Positions 1-8,071 are shown, numbered from the stretch's first letter. The stretch: 57,037 nucleotides of DNA from Chloroflexota bacterium (GCA_012719135.1 JAAYAW010000022.1:1-57037), one strand, 5' to 3'. The notes: generated by a model not told the origin, from the sequence alone. A program made the numbers and translations.

Positions 1-1
1 G

Positions 2-103
2 AACGAGAGCGAATCAATCCGCATCGTCGCCGCAGAGCTGGGTGATGCCTCGGGCTCGGTTGGAGCGGCGGTACTGGCTGCGCAGCGCCTCTCGCAGATG
101 TAG
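2..103 (+). CDS. ROK-family sugar kinase, C-terminal end only
   Basis: An open frame enters from the left edge and ends at a TAG after 33 codons. The visible end contains AAELGDASGSVGAAVLAAQRL. This matches the closing helix of ROK-family glucokinases and transcriptional repressors, where an LGD.AG..GAA.LA pattern packs against the nucleotide-binding lobe. ROK kinases phosphorylate glucose or related sugars using ATP. The start, the DxGGTK phosphate-binding motif and the zinc motif lie outside the window, so kinase and repressor cannot be told apart. The gene converges on the recombinase, with 28 bases between the two stops. Confidence 0.6.
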   Translation, partial: NESESIRIVAAELGDASGSVGAAVLAAQRLSQM

Positions 104-131
104 CAAGGACCGCTACCGCCTGGAGGTCCGC

Positions 132-1271
132 TCAGTCGCTCTCCGCTGGCGAGTCCGTATTCTGTGCCTCCTCCTCATCCTCTTCGTCTCCTTCGTGACG
201 TTTGTGTGCCTGGCTTGGTGCTAGGCCATAAGTAGCCACCATGTCTCCCAGCATGCGCTCGTCGGTCTCAAAGGCGTACACAATGCGCGTCGTGTCGGGG
301 TGCTGGTGCCCCAGCAGGGTGGCCACCCATTCCAACGGCATGCCCTCATCGAGCAAGTCCTGCGCACGGCGGTGCCTGAGGGAGTGGGGCGACGTGTTGT
401 CATAAAGTCCCTCAGCCCGAGCGGCCTCCTTGACGAGCAGCCAGGCATGCGACGGGGTGATGGCCGTTCCTTTACCTCGCCCGTGTGACGCGAACAGGGG
501 AGCATAGATAGAATCGCTGCGCTCGGCGACATACTGGCGAATCAGGCGCCGCGATTCGTCCGAGAGAAAGACCGTCCTGGGTTTCCCGTTCTTGGTCGCG
601 TGCAGCCGCAGTCGACTCGCCCGACCGTCCAGTACATCCTCTCGCGTGAGCGCCAATGCCTCGCTGATGCGCATGCCGGTATCATAGAGCGTCGCCATGA
701 GCGCGCGGTTACGCAAGAGCGCCAGGCGACGAGGGCCCTTCTTTTCTGGTAAGGGCTTTCTGAGATAATGCGTGAGTACCCGGGTCGCTTGGGGATCCGT
801 GCGTCGCTGCCGGTAGCCCAGGCGGCGCTGGCCTCGTCCCTGGTCGATGCGGCGACGCATTCTGTCATACGAGATGCCGGCGGGGAGCAGGTCGTTCAGA
901 TCCAGCCAATTCATCAGGCGGCGCGCGGCGACCAGGTAGGTTCGAGAGGTCCTGGTTGTCTCCGAGGCGGCCGTCTGTGCCGGCTGGTGGGGGTCGGGAT
1001 AGGCCTCCCGCAGCCAGCGGTCAAACCCGTAGAGCGTGTCCTCCTCGATGCGCTCCAGGGGGCAGGGGGACAGGATATCGGCGGCATGGTCATTGCCACG
1101 GACGAGATGGAGGTAGCGAACGAACGCGTTCAACCCGTGCCGGTAGGTCTCTTTGGTCAGCGGACTGAGATCGAGATGATCGAGCATTCGCTCAGCGGCT
1201 GCGTTGACCGTCGTAATGGCGTCGCGATCGAGGCCTGGGGTGGGGCGATCTTCTGGTGAGAGGGCATCCAT
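132..1271 (-). CDS. Tyrosine recombinase / phage-type integrase
   Basis: This 379-residue protein should cut and rejoin DNA through a tyrosine nucleophile. An N-terminal SAM-like core-binding domain (about residues 25-115) is followed by the catalytic domain. The catalytic set is visible: Arg in TGMRISEAL, Lys in TKNGKPR, HSLRH (H-x-x-R), LLGHQHP and the Tyr of RIVYAF. The tail is very acidic (EGDEEDEEEAQ). I chose the ATG at 1271 because AAGGAG lies about 10 bases upstream; the frame stays open a further 86 codons but there runs through the promoter. No phage, cassette or cargo genes adjoin it. It could be a solitary Xer-like resolvase, a phase-variation recombinase or an integrase left by a lost element. 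The family call is firm; the role is not. Confidence 0.88.
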   Translation of the reverse strand: MDALSPEDRPTPGLDRDAITTVNAAAERMLDHLDLSPLTKETYRHGLNAFVRYLHLVRGNDHAADILSPCPLERIEEDTLYGFDRWLREAYPDPHQPAQTAASETTRTSRTYLVAARRLMNWLDLNDLLPAGISYDRMRRRIDQGRGQRRLGYRQRRTDPQATRVLTHYLRKPLPEKKGPRRLALLRNRALMATLYDTGMRISEALALTREDVLDGRASRLRLHATKNGKPRTVFLSDESRRLIRQYVAERSDSIYAPLFASHGRGKGTAITPSHAWLLVKEAARAEGLYDNTSPHSLRHRRAQDLLDEGMPLEWVATLLGHQHPDTTRIVYAFETDERMLGDMVATYGLAPSQAHKRHEGDEEDEEEAQNTDSPAESD

Positions 1272-1303
1272 AGGGCGCGGCTCCTTTGTGCCAAGGTCTA
1301 TAT

Positions 1304-1335
1304 ATATATGGTTTAATTTTGAATAAATCATATAT
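1304..1335. repeat. 12-8-12 AT-only inverted repeat over the recombinase promoter
   Basis: Arms ATATATGGTTTA (1304-1315) and TAAATCATATAT (1324-1335) are inverted copies with 11 of 12 positions matching, separated by 8 bases. The palindrome covers the recombinase -10 box and likely transcription start. Two inverted arms of 11-13 bp around a 6-8 bp centre is the usual core-site geometry for tyrosine recombinases. It may be a recombination core or an autoregulatory operator; the sequence does not decide. Confidence 0.6.
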
Positions 1336-1355
1336 CGTACTGGAGGTAAAGTCAA
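1327..1355 (-). promoter_or_regulatory. Sigma70-type promoter of the recombinase gene
   Basis: On the reverse strand TTGACT (1350-1355) and TATGAT (1327-1332) are separated by exactly 17 bases. The start of transcription would be near 1320, giving a leader of about 50 bases before the ATG at 1271. Confidence 0.7.
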
Positions 1356-1712
1356 CCCCTGGGCACCTGAAAAAGGCCTCTCTCTCCCCCCACCGCCGGC
1401 CACAAAGCGGTGTTTGCGGGAGGCGTTGTATAACGCGCCTGCACCGTACGCGCGTTGCCGCACCGCTGGCTGGCGTTCCCAGCCGTCCCTGAGACGTGCG
1501 CAAGCCAGCGCAGTCGTCGCCCGCGGCAACGGGTTCCAGAGGCGGTTCGCGCCTCGCTGCTGTTGTGTAGTACAGGCTCTCTGTGCTGCACCATATCGGC
1601 CCCGGCGCTGCGCGCCTTCGGGATGTCAACGTCCAGCCGGCAGACGCCCACGCATCGCCGACTCTGCAGCCGGGGCTCCGGTCTCACCGCGCCTCGCCCA
1701 AAGGCAAAAGGA
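1356..1712. other. Gene-free stretch between recombinase promoter and regulator terminator
   Basis: About 360 GC-rich bases. Long frames are open on both strands, but none has a ribosome site, a recognisable domain or a believable composition. I see no RNA gene or repeat array. It could hold the far side of a lost mobile element or merely spacer DNA. Confidence 0.4.
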
Positions 1713-1744
1713 GACGCAGCATCACATCAGTGTGACGCTGCGTC
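1713..1744 (-). terminator. Rho-independent terminator of the ANTAR regulator operon
   Basis: GACGCAGC (1713-1720) pairs with GCTGCGTC (1737-1744). After one mismatch an inner TCACA/TGTGA stem closes a 4-base loop. On the reverse strand the hairpin is followed by TCCTTTTGCCTTT. It lies about 50 bases past the stop of the response regulator. Confidence 0.75.
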
Positions 1745-1791
1745 ATGACCGCTTGATGCCCGGCACGGCACGTGATTGCTCGAGTAGCCCG

Positions 1792-2373
1792 CTACTGCCC
1801 GGCCTCGAACGTCAGGATGATCGCCTGTGCAATCTCTTTCATGGACTTGCGGGTGTTCATGGACATCTTCTGGATGCGCCGGAAAGCCGCCGATTCTGTA
1901 AGCCCTTGCGTATCCATCAGGATCCCCTTCGCCCGGTCTACCAGCTTTCTGGTCTCCAGCTGTTCTTCCAGGTCATCTACTTCTCTCTCCAGTGTGCGGA
2001 ACTCCTGGAAGCGCGCCATGGCCACCTCGATTGCCGGCGTCAGATTCGCCTCCTGAACCGGCTTGACGAGATACCCGACCACACCGGCTTCTCTGGCCTG
2101 CTGGATGAGGTCGCGGTCGCTGTAGGCGGTGAGCAGCACCACCGGTGCGACGCGCTCTTCCGTGAGGAGCTTGGCTGCCTCCAGGCCGTTCATGTCAGGC
2201 ATCTTTATGTCCATCAGGACGACGTCTGGGCGGAGCTCCCTGGCTAGGTTCACAGCGCTCTTACCATCGCCCGCTTCGCCGACCACGAGATACCCCACAT
2301 TCTGCAGCATCTCTCTGAGATCCATGCAGAATACCGAAGAATCGTCCGCAATTACCACTCTAGTCCGTTCCAA
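1792..2373 (-). CDS. Response regulator with ANTAR RNA-binding output domain (PdtaR-like)
   Basis: This 193-residue regulator has a receiver domain (residues 1-120) and an ANTAR domain (about 130-190). The phospho-acceptor is Asp55 in VLMDIKMP, next to the acidic pair DD at 10-11 and the conserved K of YLVKP. A short coiled coil (EREVDDLEEQLE) links the domains. ANTAR domains bind paired hexaloop hairpins in mRNA leaders and prevent early termination, so the output is probably RNA-level, not DNA-level. It lies 14 bases downstream of the histidine kinase on the same strand. This matches the PdtaS-PdtaR pairing known from Actinobacteria and related systems. The start is TTG at 2373 with a GGGGGTG ribosome site. 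No ANTAR target hairpin pair was identified in this window. Confidence 0.9.
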   Translation of the reverse strand: MERTRVVIADDSSVFCMDLREMLQNVGYLVVGEAGDGKSAVNLARELRPDVVLMDIKMPDMNGLEAAKLLTEERVAPVVLLTAYSDRDLIQQAREAGVVGYLVKPVQEANLTPAIEVAMARFQEFRTLEREVDDLEEQLETRKLVDRAKGILMDTQGLTESAAFRRIQKMSMNTRKSMKEIAQAIILTFEAGQ

Positions 2374-2387
2374 GGTACACCCCCGCT

Positions 2388-3848
2388 CTACTTGTCAAAA
2401 GTGACTGCAGCACGCGTGCCGCTGCCGTCGCTTGTCAGCACAAACTGCCCGCGCAGATCGCGCTGCACCATGTTCTGCACCAATTGTAGTCCCAGATTCG
2501 CGTCACGCGAAAGATCGAATCCCTCTCTGAGGCCCGTGCCGTCGTCTGAGACCAACATGCGCACGCTATTGCCCGTGTCCACCAGTTCCACGGCGATATG
2601 CCCTTCCCCCCGCCCTTCCATCCCATGCTCGATGGCGTTCTGCACGAGCTCGTTGATGATCAATGCGCTCTGCGTGGCTCGCTCAGCGCGCAGCCAGATA
2701 TCCGGGCCCGTCAGGCTCAAGGTGATGCCCTTATCGCGAGGCAAGAGGCTCTGCTGAACCTGCGTGACGACGCGCCCTGCCACGTCGCGCAGATTGATCG
2801 TGATCCCCTGCCCCTGCTGAGAGAGGAACTCGTGCACAACGGCCACGCTGAGGATGCGCTGGACGCTGTCGTCCAGGGCCTGGCGCGTCTCTTCCAGTTT
2901 CGCCCGGCGCGCTTCCATGCGCATGATACTCGCGATCACCTGAAGGTTGTTTTTTACCCTGTGGTGCACCTCGCGAACAATGCTCATCTGGCTCTCGAGT
3001 TCGCGCCGCGCTCGAACGGCCTCCGTCGCATCATGGATGAGCATAAACACGCCACGCTGGCGGACCAACTCGCTCCGGCCGCCTCGCGCCAGATAGCGCC
3101 GCACGGCGGAGGGAGGCGCGCTGATCGGCAGCACCTTGCGGATATAGAGACGGCCATCCTGCTCCACGGAGCGTTCAAAGGCCCGGTTCTCGGCGATCGC
3201 CTTCTGGGTCATCTGGTAGTCTATGGTGTCTATATCGCTCACCGAGCGGTTGATTAGGCTGTCCCGGTATCCCAGCCGGCGGTATAGCTCCGCACAAATC
3301 CCGCTCATGTAGCGGATGTAGGTCTCCGAGTCCACGTACATGATGCCATCATGCTCGTGAAAGGGCGTTAGCTCCTCTGCACCGGATAGCATGCCGTGCA
3401 ACACCATCCAGATGAACTCGTACATGGCCCGCTGGAACGAACGAGCCCGGCGTCTGTGGCGCTCGTGCGCCAGCCAGTAAGCGTCGCGTGCCAGCATCGC
3501 CACCAACTGCCCGCTGGGGTTGTATACGGGAAAGATCAGCCTGGCGACGTTGGCGCCACGGACCTCAAGCGACTTGAGTCTGTGGTTACGGAGCCGCATA
3601 TCGGAGAAGCCGTCCAGTACCTCCTCCGGCTCAAGCGACCCGACTCGATCCTCAGTGTATAGCGTTGCGGACGACCTCGGGTGAGCCTGAGCTTCGATCG
3701 TCACCTGGCCGTCGCCGCGCGCCGTGTAGAGCAAGAGATCCGCACGACACAGATCGGCCGTGATGGGCAGATCCTGGCGGATCTTTTCCAACAAGGACCT
3801 GTCGTCCTGCGATAGTTCTGAGGCCGTCAATACGCGGTTGGTGCTCAT
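2388..3848 (-). CDS. PdtaS-like sensor histidine kinase (HisKA_2 type)
   Basis: A soluble 486-residue kinase with no membrane segment. The N-terminal part (about 1-150) resembles the H_kinase_N/GAF-like sensor of PdtaS. A PAS-like region follows (about 160-280). Then comes the HisKA_2 dimerisation helix with HHRVKNNLQ (near 295-303, phospho-acceptor His) and an HATPase domain with NELVQNAIEHG (N box) and SDDGTG. It should phosphorylate the ANTAR regulator encoded directly downstream in response to a cytosolic signal. I start at the ATG at 3848; a longer frame beginning seven codons earlier would place its start inside the TATAAT promoter box. The ligand cannot be told from sequence. Confidence 0.87.
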   Translation of the reverse strand: MSTNRVLTASELSQDDRSLLEKIRQDLPITADLCRADLLLYTARGDGQVTIEAQAHPRSSATLYTEDRVGSLEPEEVLDGFSDMRLRNHRLKSLEVRGANVARLIFPVYNPSGQLVAMLARDAYWLAHERHRRRARSFQRAMYEFIWMVLHGMLSGAEELTPFHEHDGIMYVDSETYIRYMSGICAELYRRLGYRDSLINRSVSDIDTIDYQMTQKAIAENRAFERSVEQDGRLYIRKVLPISAPPSAVRRYLARGGRSELVRQRGVFMLIHDATEAVRARRELESQMSIVREVHHRVKNNLQVIASIMRMEARRAKLEETRQALDDSVQRILSVAVVHEFLSQQGQGITINLRDVAGRVVTQVQQSLLPRDKGITLSLTGPDIWLRAERATQSALIINELVQNAIEHGMEGRGEGHIAVELVDTGNSVRMLVSDDGTGLREGFDLSRDANLGLQLVQNMVQRDLRGQFVLTSDGSGTRAAVTFDK

Positions 3849-3857
3849 TTCCCGCCG

Positions 3858-3866
3858 ATTATACCA
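3858..3866 (-). promoter_or_regulatory. Extended -10 promoter of the sensor kinase operon
   Basis: TGGTATAAT is a perfect extended -10 element on the reverse strand, with no clear -35. Its 3' edge is only 9 bases from the kinase ATG, so the mRNA would be leaderless or nearly so. Confidence 0.55.
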
Positions 3867-4020
3867 CATACGGTCGATCTGGGCGCGAGTCGGCGATCGC
3901 CTGCTACCACTAGGGCTGCTCGCCGCCCCGCGTGTCCATCAAGGGCTAGGCGTGTGGCACCCGAGGTGGTTATGTCTAGTTGCCCAGCGGCGGGCGTGAA
4001 ACGGGTCACTCAATCCCGAG

Positions 4021-4048
4021 TTGTCGTTCAACGTCCGGCGCGTATAAT
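4021..4048 (+). promoter_or_regulatory. Promoter of the DUF368 membrane protein gene
   Basis: TTGTCG (4021-4026), a 16-base spacer and TATAAT (4043-4048). The leader to the ATG at 4127 would be about 70 bases. Confidence 0.55.
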
Positions 4049-4126
4049 GGCGCGAGGCGGTGTGCCCTTGGCTGCTGGCGCCCCGCTCCTGCTACGAATG
4101 GATATCGCACGCGGAATGAGGCTGCC

Positions 4127-4987
4127 ATGCATTGGATTGGGCTGGTGCTGAAAGGTATCCTGTACGGCACGACGCACGTTGTGCCGGGGATTGGGGGCGG
4201 CATCGTATTGATCCTCCTGGGTGTGTACGCCGACTTTGTGGAAGCGATCGGCAACATTCTGGTGCGGCGCGATCGCTGGCGGCAGTACCTGCGCTTCCTG
4301 ATCCCCCTGGGAGTGGGCATGGTCCTGGGCGTCTTCCTGGCGGCTGTGGCGGTGGAGGGGCTCATGGCTCGCTACCCCACGGCGAGTATGCTTTTCTTCA
4401 TGGGACTGCTCCTTGGGACGATTCCCTCCGTCTTTCGCCTCAGCGATGACATGCGCCCCACAAAGGGACGTGTGGCGGCCTGCCTTGCGGGAGCAGCCTT
4501 TGTGGTCGCGATCCGTGCCCTGGAGCCTCTTCTCGCAGGAAGCACGGCCGATTTCACCCTCACCACCCCCCGCGAGATCGGCTACAACGCTCTGATGAGT
4601 TTTCTGGCCGGGGGTGCGAGCGTGACTCCTGGCCTGGACGGCTCCTACGTGCTGCTGTTGGGGGGCACCTATCCCGCGGTTCTGGGCGCCGTCGCACAAC
4701 TGAGACACCTGCAGATACACTGGGCTGCGCTGATCTCCACAGCGGTGCCTGCTGGGCTGGGCATCCTCGGGTTCTCGAAGGTGATCGATAGTGTCATCAA
4801 GCGCAGCCCTTCAGGCGCCTACTACGCTGTGCTGGGCATGATCGTGGGGTCCATCTACGGGCTCTGGCCGCAGCCACCGATCCAGGGCTCTCCCCTGGTG
4901 CTCGCGCTTTGTCTCATCGCGGGCGCGACCGTAGCTATCTTCATCGGACGTGTGCCGCAGGAGCCCGGCTTTGACGAGATCAGCTGA
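4127..4987 (+). CDS. DUF368 / PopT-family membrane protein (undecaprenyl-phosphate translocase candidate)
   Basis: A 286-residue integral membrane protein with about eight hydrophobic helices. It carries the DUF368 hallmarks: GTTHVVPGIGGG near the N-terminus and the related GGASVTPGLDGSYVLLLGG in the second half, an internally repeated glycine/proline-rich re-entrant motif. Members called PopT return undecaprenyl phosphate across the membrane for cell-wall and glycan synthesis, so this is the likely role. I begin at the ATG at 4127 (GAGG just upstream) because the preceding 49 codons of the frame are charged and overlap the promoter. The gene stands alone with its own promoter, divergent from the kinase operon. 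Confidence 0.82.
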   Translation: MHWIGLVLKGILYGTTHVVPGIGGGIVLILLGVYADFVEAIGNILVRRDRWRQYLRFLIPLGVGMVLGVFLAAVAVEGLMARYPTASMLFFMGLLLGTIPSVFRLSDDMRPTKGRVAACLAGAAFVVAIRALEPLLAGSTADFTLTTPREIGYNALMSFLAGGASVTPGLDGSYVLLLGGTYPAVLGAVAQLRHLQIHWAALISTAVPAGLGILGFSKVIDSVIKRSPSGAYYAVLGMIVGSIYGLWPQPPIQGSPLVLALCLIAGATVAIFIGRVPQEPGFDEIS

Positions 4988-5065
4988 CTCACACTCTGCG
5001 GGATGCGAGATGGCCCCCCTGCTGTCTGGCACTTCCCGCCGCCCTAACCTTCAGGGAGGTTCGAG

Positions 5066-6142
5066 ATGAAGTACAACTATGAGTATGACCGCAAGCTCCA
5101 GGTTGCCTACATCGGCGGGGGCGAGCATTCGTTCCGCAACATCCTGCCTTCCCTCCAGTACGCGCCAATCGATCTAGTGGCGCTTACTGATCACAAGGGC
5201 GACCGCGGCCTGGCCGTAGCCCGGCAGTTTGGAGCGAGGCGTTTCTACCCAAACCACAGGGCGCTGCTTGCCAAGGAGACCAGTCTGGACGCGGTCATGA
5301 TCTCGGTGGGCCCGGACGAGGAGGGCCGCCCTCGCTATCCGGAGTTGGCTGCAGAGGCGCTGGGCGCCGGATTCCACGTGTGGATCGACGAGCCTCCGTG
5401 CCTGAGCGCCGAGGACATCTCGACGTTCACCAACGCCTGCATCCGCAAGCATCGCTATCTGGCGGTGGGGTTTGTCCGCCAGTGTGCTCCTGCGTATCTC
5501 CAGGCGGCCTCTCTCATCAAGGATAAGGCCTTTGGCCAGCCCACGTCCTATGCGTTCCGCTTCCCGATGGCGCTCCCGGAGTTGACTCGCCGGCGCACCG
5601 ATAAGGGCGCTTCGGCTATGCTCCCGATCACCGGTGTGGTGGCTCTGCTGGCGGATTTGTTCGGCGAGATCAAAGGATTCTCCATGGTCCGGGGCACGGC
5701 CGGGGCCGCGGTGCTCAGTCTTCAGCACGCCAACGGAACGCCCGGTTCGCTGCATCTCACGGCGGGACAGTCGCTCTCCGCTCCTCGTGAGCGCCTCGAG
5801 ATCATCGGTCGCCGTGCCAGCCTCGTCGTAGATGGCGGCGTGCGGGTGACCTATTACCGGCGAGTGGCCCCGGTAGCGGAGGAGTTGGCCGGCAGGCAGG
5901 ATACGTCGTTCACCGGCGACGTGGACTCCGCCCCGGTTGTCTGGGCTCCCCAGCTGAACCTGGAGGAGCCGGCTGCGCAGCACATCGCCCTCTCCGGTTA
6001 CCTGGGGAGCATCCAGTCTTTTGCGGAGCAGTTGCTGGCGGGCCAGCCGCCCAAGCACGGCACTCTCGTGGACGCCCTGCACGTGATGACGGTCTTTGAC
6101 CGCCTGCGCGCCGGGAGAGAACAGGAGTGGCTTGAGGTCTAG
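5066..6142 (+). CDS. Gfo/Idh/MocA-family oxidoreductase with altered EKP motif
   Basis: A 358-residue NAD(P)-binding oxidoreductase. The Rossmann start is AYIGGGEHSFRN, and a C-terminal alpha/beta domain follows from about residue 125. Family members oxidise or reduce sugars, inositols and their phosphates. The usual E-K-P motif, whose Lys sits at the active site, reads E-P-P here (residues 109-111, in WIDEPPCL). This suggests altered catalysis, or a lyase or scaffold role. A GGGAGG site precedes the ATG. A sugar isomerase-like TIM barrel starts 27 bases downstream, and such dehydrogenase-isomerase pairs are common in catabolism of modified sugars and cyclitols. The family is clear; the substrate is not. 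Confidence 0.85.
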   Translation: MKYNYEYDRKLQVAYIGGGEHSFRNILPSLQYAPIDLVALTDHKGDRGLAVARQFGARRFYPNHRALLAKETSLDAVMISVGPDEEGRPRYPELAAEALGAGFHVWIDEPPCLSAEDISTFTNACIRKHRYLAVGFVRQCAPAYLQAASLIKDKAFGQPTSYAFRFPMALPELTRRRTDKGASAMLPITGVVALLADLFGEIKGFSMVRGTAGAAVLSLQHANGTPGSLHLTAGQSLSAPRERLEIIGRRASLVVDGGVRVTYYRRVAPVAEELAGRQDTSFTGDVDSAPVVWAPQLNLEEPAAQHIALSGYLGSIQSFAEQLLAGQPPKHGTLVDALHVMTVFDRLRAGREQEWLEV

Positions 6143-6169
6143 CTCTGGTTGATCGGCGGGGAGAGAGCC

Positions 6170-6958
6170 ATGCTTTCGTTGGGGATCTGCGCGAGGCCCG
6201 AACAGGCTGACGTGGTTGCCAGTAGTTACGACTATATCGAGCTGCCGTTTGCCACAGCGCTGGATCCCCTGCGCAACGATGCGGACTTTGCCGAGGATTT
6301 GGCTCGCTTGAAGGATCTGCCGTTGCCGGCCAGGGCGTGTAACATCTTGCTGCCTGGCCTCATGCGCATCGTCGGGCCTGAGGTAGATGGCGAGGCGATC
6401 CGGCGGTACCTGATTCGTGGCCTGGCGCGCGCCTACTCACTGGGGATAGAACGTGTCGTCTTTGGCAGTGGCGCTGCCCGCCGCGTGCCGGAGGCCTTTT
6501 CCAGAGATGCGGCCTGGGATCAACTGGTGGCCTTCTGCCGGCTATGCTCGGACCTGGCGTATCCTGGGCTGGAGATCGCGATCGAACCCCTGAACCGTCA
6601 GGAGTGCAACATCATCAACGGCTTTCCCGAGGCGGTGGCGCTGGCTCGGGATGCCGGCTGCACCAACGTGGGCGTGGTCGCGGATATCTACCACATGCAG
6701 GCCGAGTCTGAGCCGTTGGCGGTTCTATGGCAAGGCTCCGATCTACTCAAGCACGTCCACGTGGCTGACACAGACCGGCGATACCCAGGCAGTGGGAGTA
6801 ACCAACTGCCTGAGTTGTTCGCCACGCTGGATGCAATTCAGTATCAGGGCAGCGTATCCGTCGAGTGCCGCTGGGGACCGGATTTCGCGTCGGAAGCCCA
6901 CCGGGCCGCCCGATTCCTGCGTTCTATCCTCGGCCCGGCCTCACACACCAGCGCCTAG
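6170..6958 (+). CDS. Sugar phosphate isomerase/epimerase-like TIM barrel
   Basis: A 262-residue AP-endonuclease-2/xylose-isomerase-like TIM barrel. The metal-binding pattern is visible: Glu in AIEPLNRQECN, Asp/His in GVVADIYHMQ, His in LLKHVHVADT and Glu in SVECRWG. Relatives isomerise or epimerise keto-sugars, dehydrate inositol derivatives or act on 3-keto-glycosides, using a divalent metal. I start at the ATG at 6170 behind GGGGAGAG; a TTG seven codons upstream is less likely. It probably acts on the product or substrate of the adjoining Gfo/Idh/MocA protein. The substrate cannot be predicted. Confidence 0.83.
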   Translation: MLSLGICARPEQADVVASSYDYIELPFATALDPLRNDADFAEDLARLKDLPLPARACNILLPGLMRIVGPEVDGEAIRRYLIRGLARAYSLGIERVVFGSGAARRVPEAFSRDAAWDQLVAFCRLCSDLAYPGLEIAIEPLNRQECNIINGFPEAVALARDAGCTNVGVVADIYHMQAESEPLAVLWQGSDLLKHVHVADTDRRYPGSGSNQLPELFATLDAIQYQGSVSVECRWGPDFASEAHRAARFLRSILGPASHTSA

Positions 6959-7029
6959 TACTACAACCGCGATATACGAACGGCCCCGCTCGGCGATGAT
7001 GGAGGTAGCATATTGGGCCGAGGGGGATC

Positions 7030-7823
7030 ATGGAACCGGAAGACCTGAAAGAATGGAGTGATGATTTCGCCGCCTTCCATGCACGGTTTGCCTCCATCTT
7101 TCATCGCCGCGAGCCGCGCGAGCAGTGCATCAAGTACCTGCGTGGTCTGCTTGCGCAGGTAAAGCGTAAGAATGGATGGCAGTTGGCCGAGGTGGTAGGT
7201 GACAAGGTGCCGGATCGGACGCAACGGCTGCTGTATCAAGACCAGGGGGATGCGGATGCAGCGCGGGATATCTTGCAGGAGTTGGTGAAAGAGAGCTTCG
7301 GCGCGACGAAGAAGGCGTCGGCGTGGTCGACGAGAGCGGGTTTCTGAAGAAAGGCACGCACTCGGTGGGTGTGAAACGCCAGTACAGTGGCACGGCGGGA
7401 AAGGTGGAGAACTGCCAGATGGGGACCTTCTTGAGCTACGCCACCCGTCGGGGAAACGTGTTTCTGGATCGGCGCCTGTATCTGCCTGAGGACTGGAGTG
7501 CGGATGAGCCACGGCGTGCCCAAGCCATAGTGCCGGAGCAAGTACGTTCTCAGACGAAGCCGGAACAAGCAGCGGAGATGCTGGCGCACGCCTGGGAGCA
7601 AGGGATCTCCATGCGTTGGGCAGTAGGCGATGAGGTGTATGGGGAATCCACGCCGCTGCGCGATACGATCCGCAAGCACGGGCGTGGGTATGTCCTGGCG
7701 GGGTTGGCGGTGACTACCTTCTTCCGGGTACAGTTGTCGGCGCGCTTTTTCCGGGCAGACACACGGCGCTCAACTCGCAGCTTATTTCCGGAGTGCTGCA
7801 GAGAAAAATCGCCGAGTAGATGA
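7030..7823 (+). pseudogene. IS701-family DDE transposase, frameshifted and truncated
   Basis: The first frame (7030 to about 7315) encodes the N-terminal part with REPREQCIKYLRGLLAQV and RKNGWQLAEVVGD. Homology then continues in a different frame from about 7320 with VDESGFLKKGTHSVGVKRQY, SGTAGKVENCQMG and AVGDEVYGE. The switch is consistent with loss of one base near 7300-7320. The first catalytic Asp (VVDESGF) and second Asp (GDEVYG) are present. Similarity ends near 7710 (YVLAG), about half-way through a normal 400-residue IS701 transposase, so the catalytic Glu and C-terminus are missing. A GAGGGGG site precedes the ATG. The element is dead; a programmed frameshift would not explain the missing half. 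Confidence 0.88.
7030..7823 (+). mobile_element. IS701-family insertion sequence remnant
   Basis: This is the DNA copy of the broken transposase. I could not find terminal inverted repeats or a target duplication. The left edge probably lies between 6960 and 7030, and the right part of the element has been replaced by unrelated AT-richer sequence after about 7710. Confidence 0.65.
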
Positions 7824-7839
7824 TCTACTCTGCCTTTTT
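7814..7839 (+). terminator. Weak intrinsic terminator at the end of the IS remnant
   Basis: GAGTAGA (7814-7820) and TCTACTC (7824-7830) form a perfect 7-bp stem with a TGA loop, followed by TGCCTTTTTA. The stem is AT-rich, so it would be a weak terminator. Confidence 0.4.
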
Positions 7840-7856
7840 ATATACGGAGTTCAGAC

Positions 7857-8071
7857 ATGAACTTGATTCTGGATGAGATGCGATTGGATAGTGCTGTGAA
7901 GCAAATAAGGGATTACGTTTTACACTCGCGTCCATTATTGTTTGGAGCGCGGTACTGGTTGTCCACATGACTGCGTTGCCCATTTCGACCAACTCATCTT
8001 GGGCTTTAGGATTCTCCTATATGCATAATCGATTCAACAGTTCTTTTGGTGAATTGGTTATCACTTTCTGA
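7857..8071 (+). pseudogene. Decayed small membrane-protein gene
   Basis: An ATG at 7857 behind CGGAG opens a 37-codon frame beginning MNLILDEMRLDS and ending in TGA at 7970. A second frame, open across 7905-8071, reads FTLASIIVWSAVLVVHMT, a good membrane helix, and ends at TGA (8069-8071). Joined by a frameshift near 7910 they would form one protein of about 70 residues: a charged N-terminus, a membrane helix and an Asn/Ser-rich tail. The two frames overlap as ATGA at 7967-7970. I do not recognise the family. The low GC content compared with the neighbours suggests foreign origin. Confidence 0.3.

Noticed and set aside
1304-1335. Chromosome-dimer dif site
   Set aside because: The arms do not fit the usual XerC/XerD arm sequences and the centre is 8, not 6, bases; kept as a generic recombinase palindrome.
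1414-2247. 277-codon forward frame over the recombinase leader and the ANTAR regulator
   Set aside because: It crosses a terminator and a regulator with intact motifs, and has no ribosome site.
7300-7325. Programmed frameshift in the IS701 transposase
   Set aside because: No slippery heptamer or stimulatory structure is evident, and the C-terminal half is missing anyway, so decay is the better reading.
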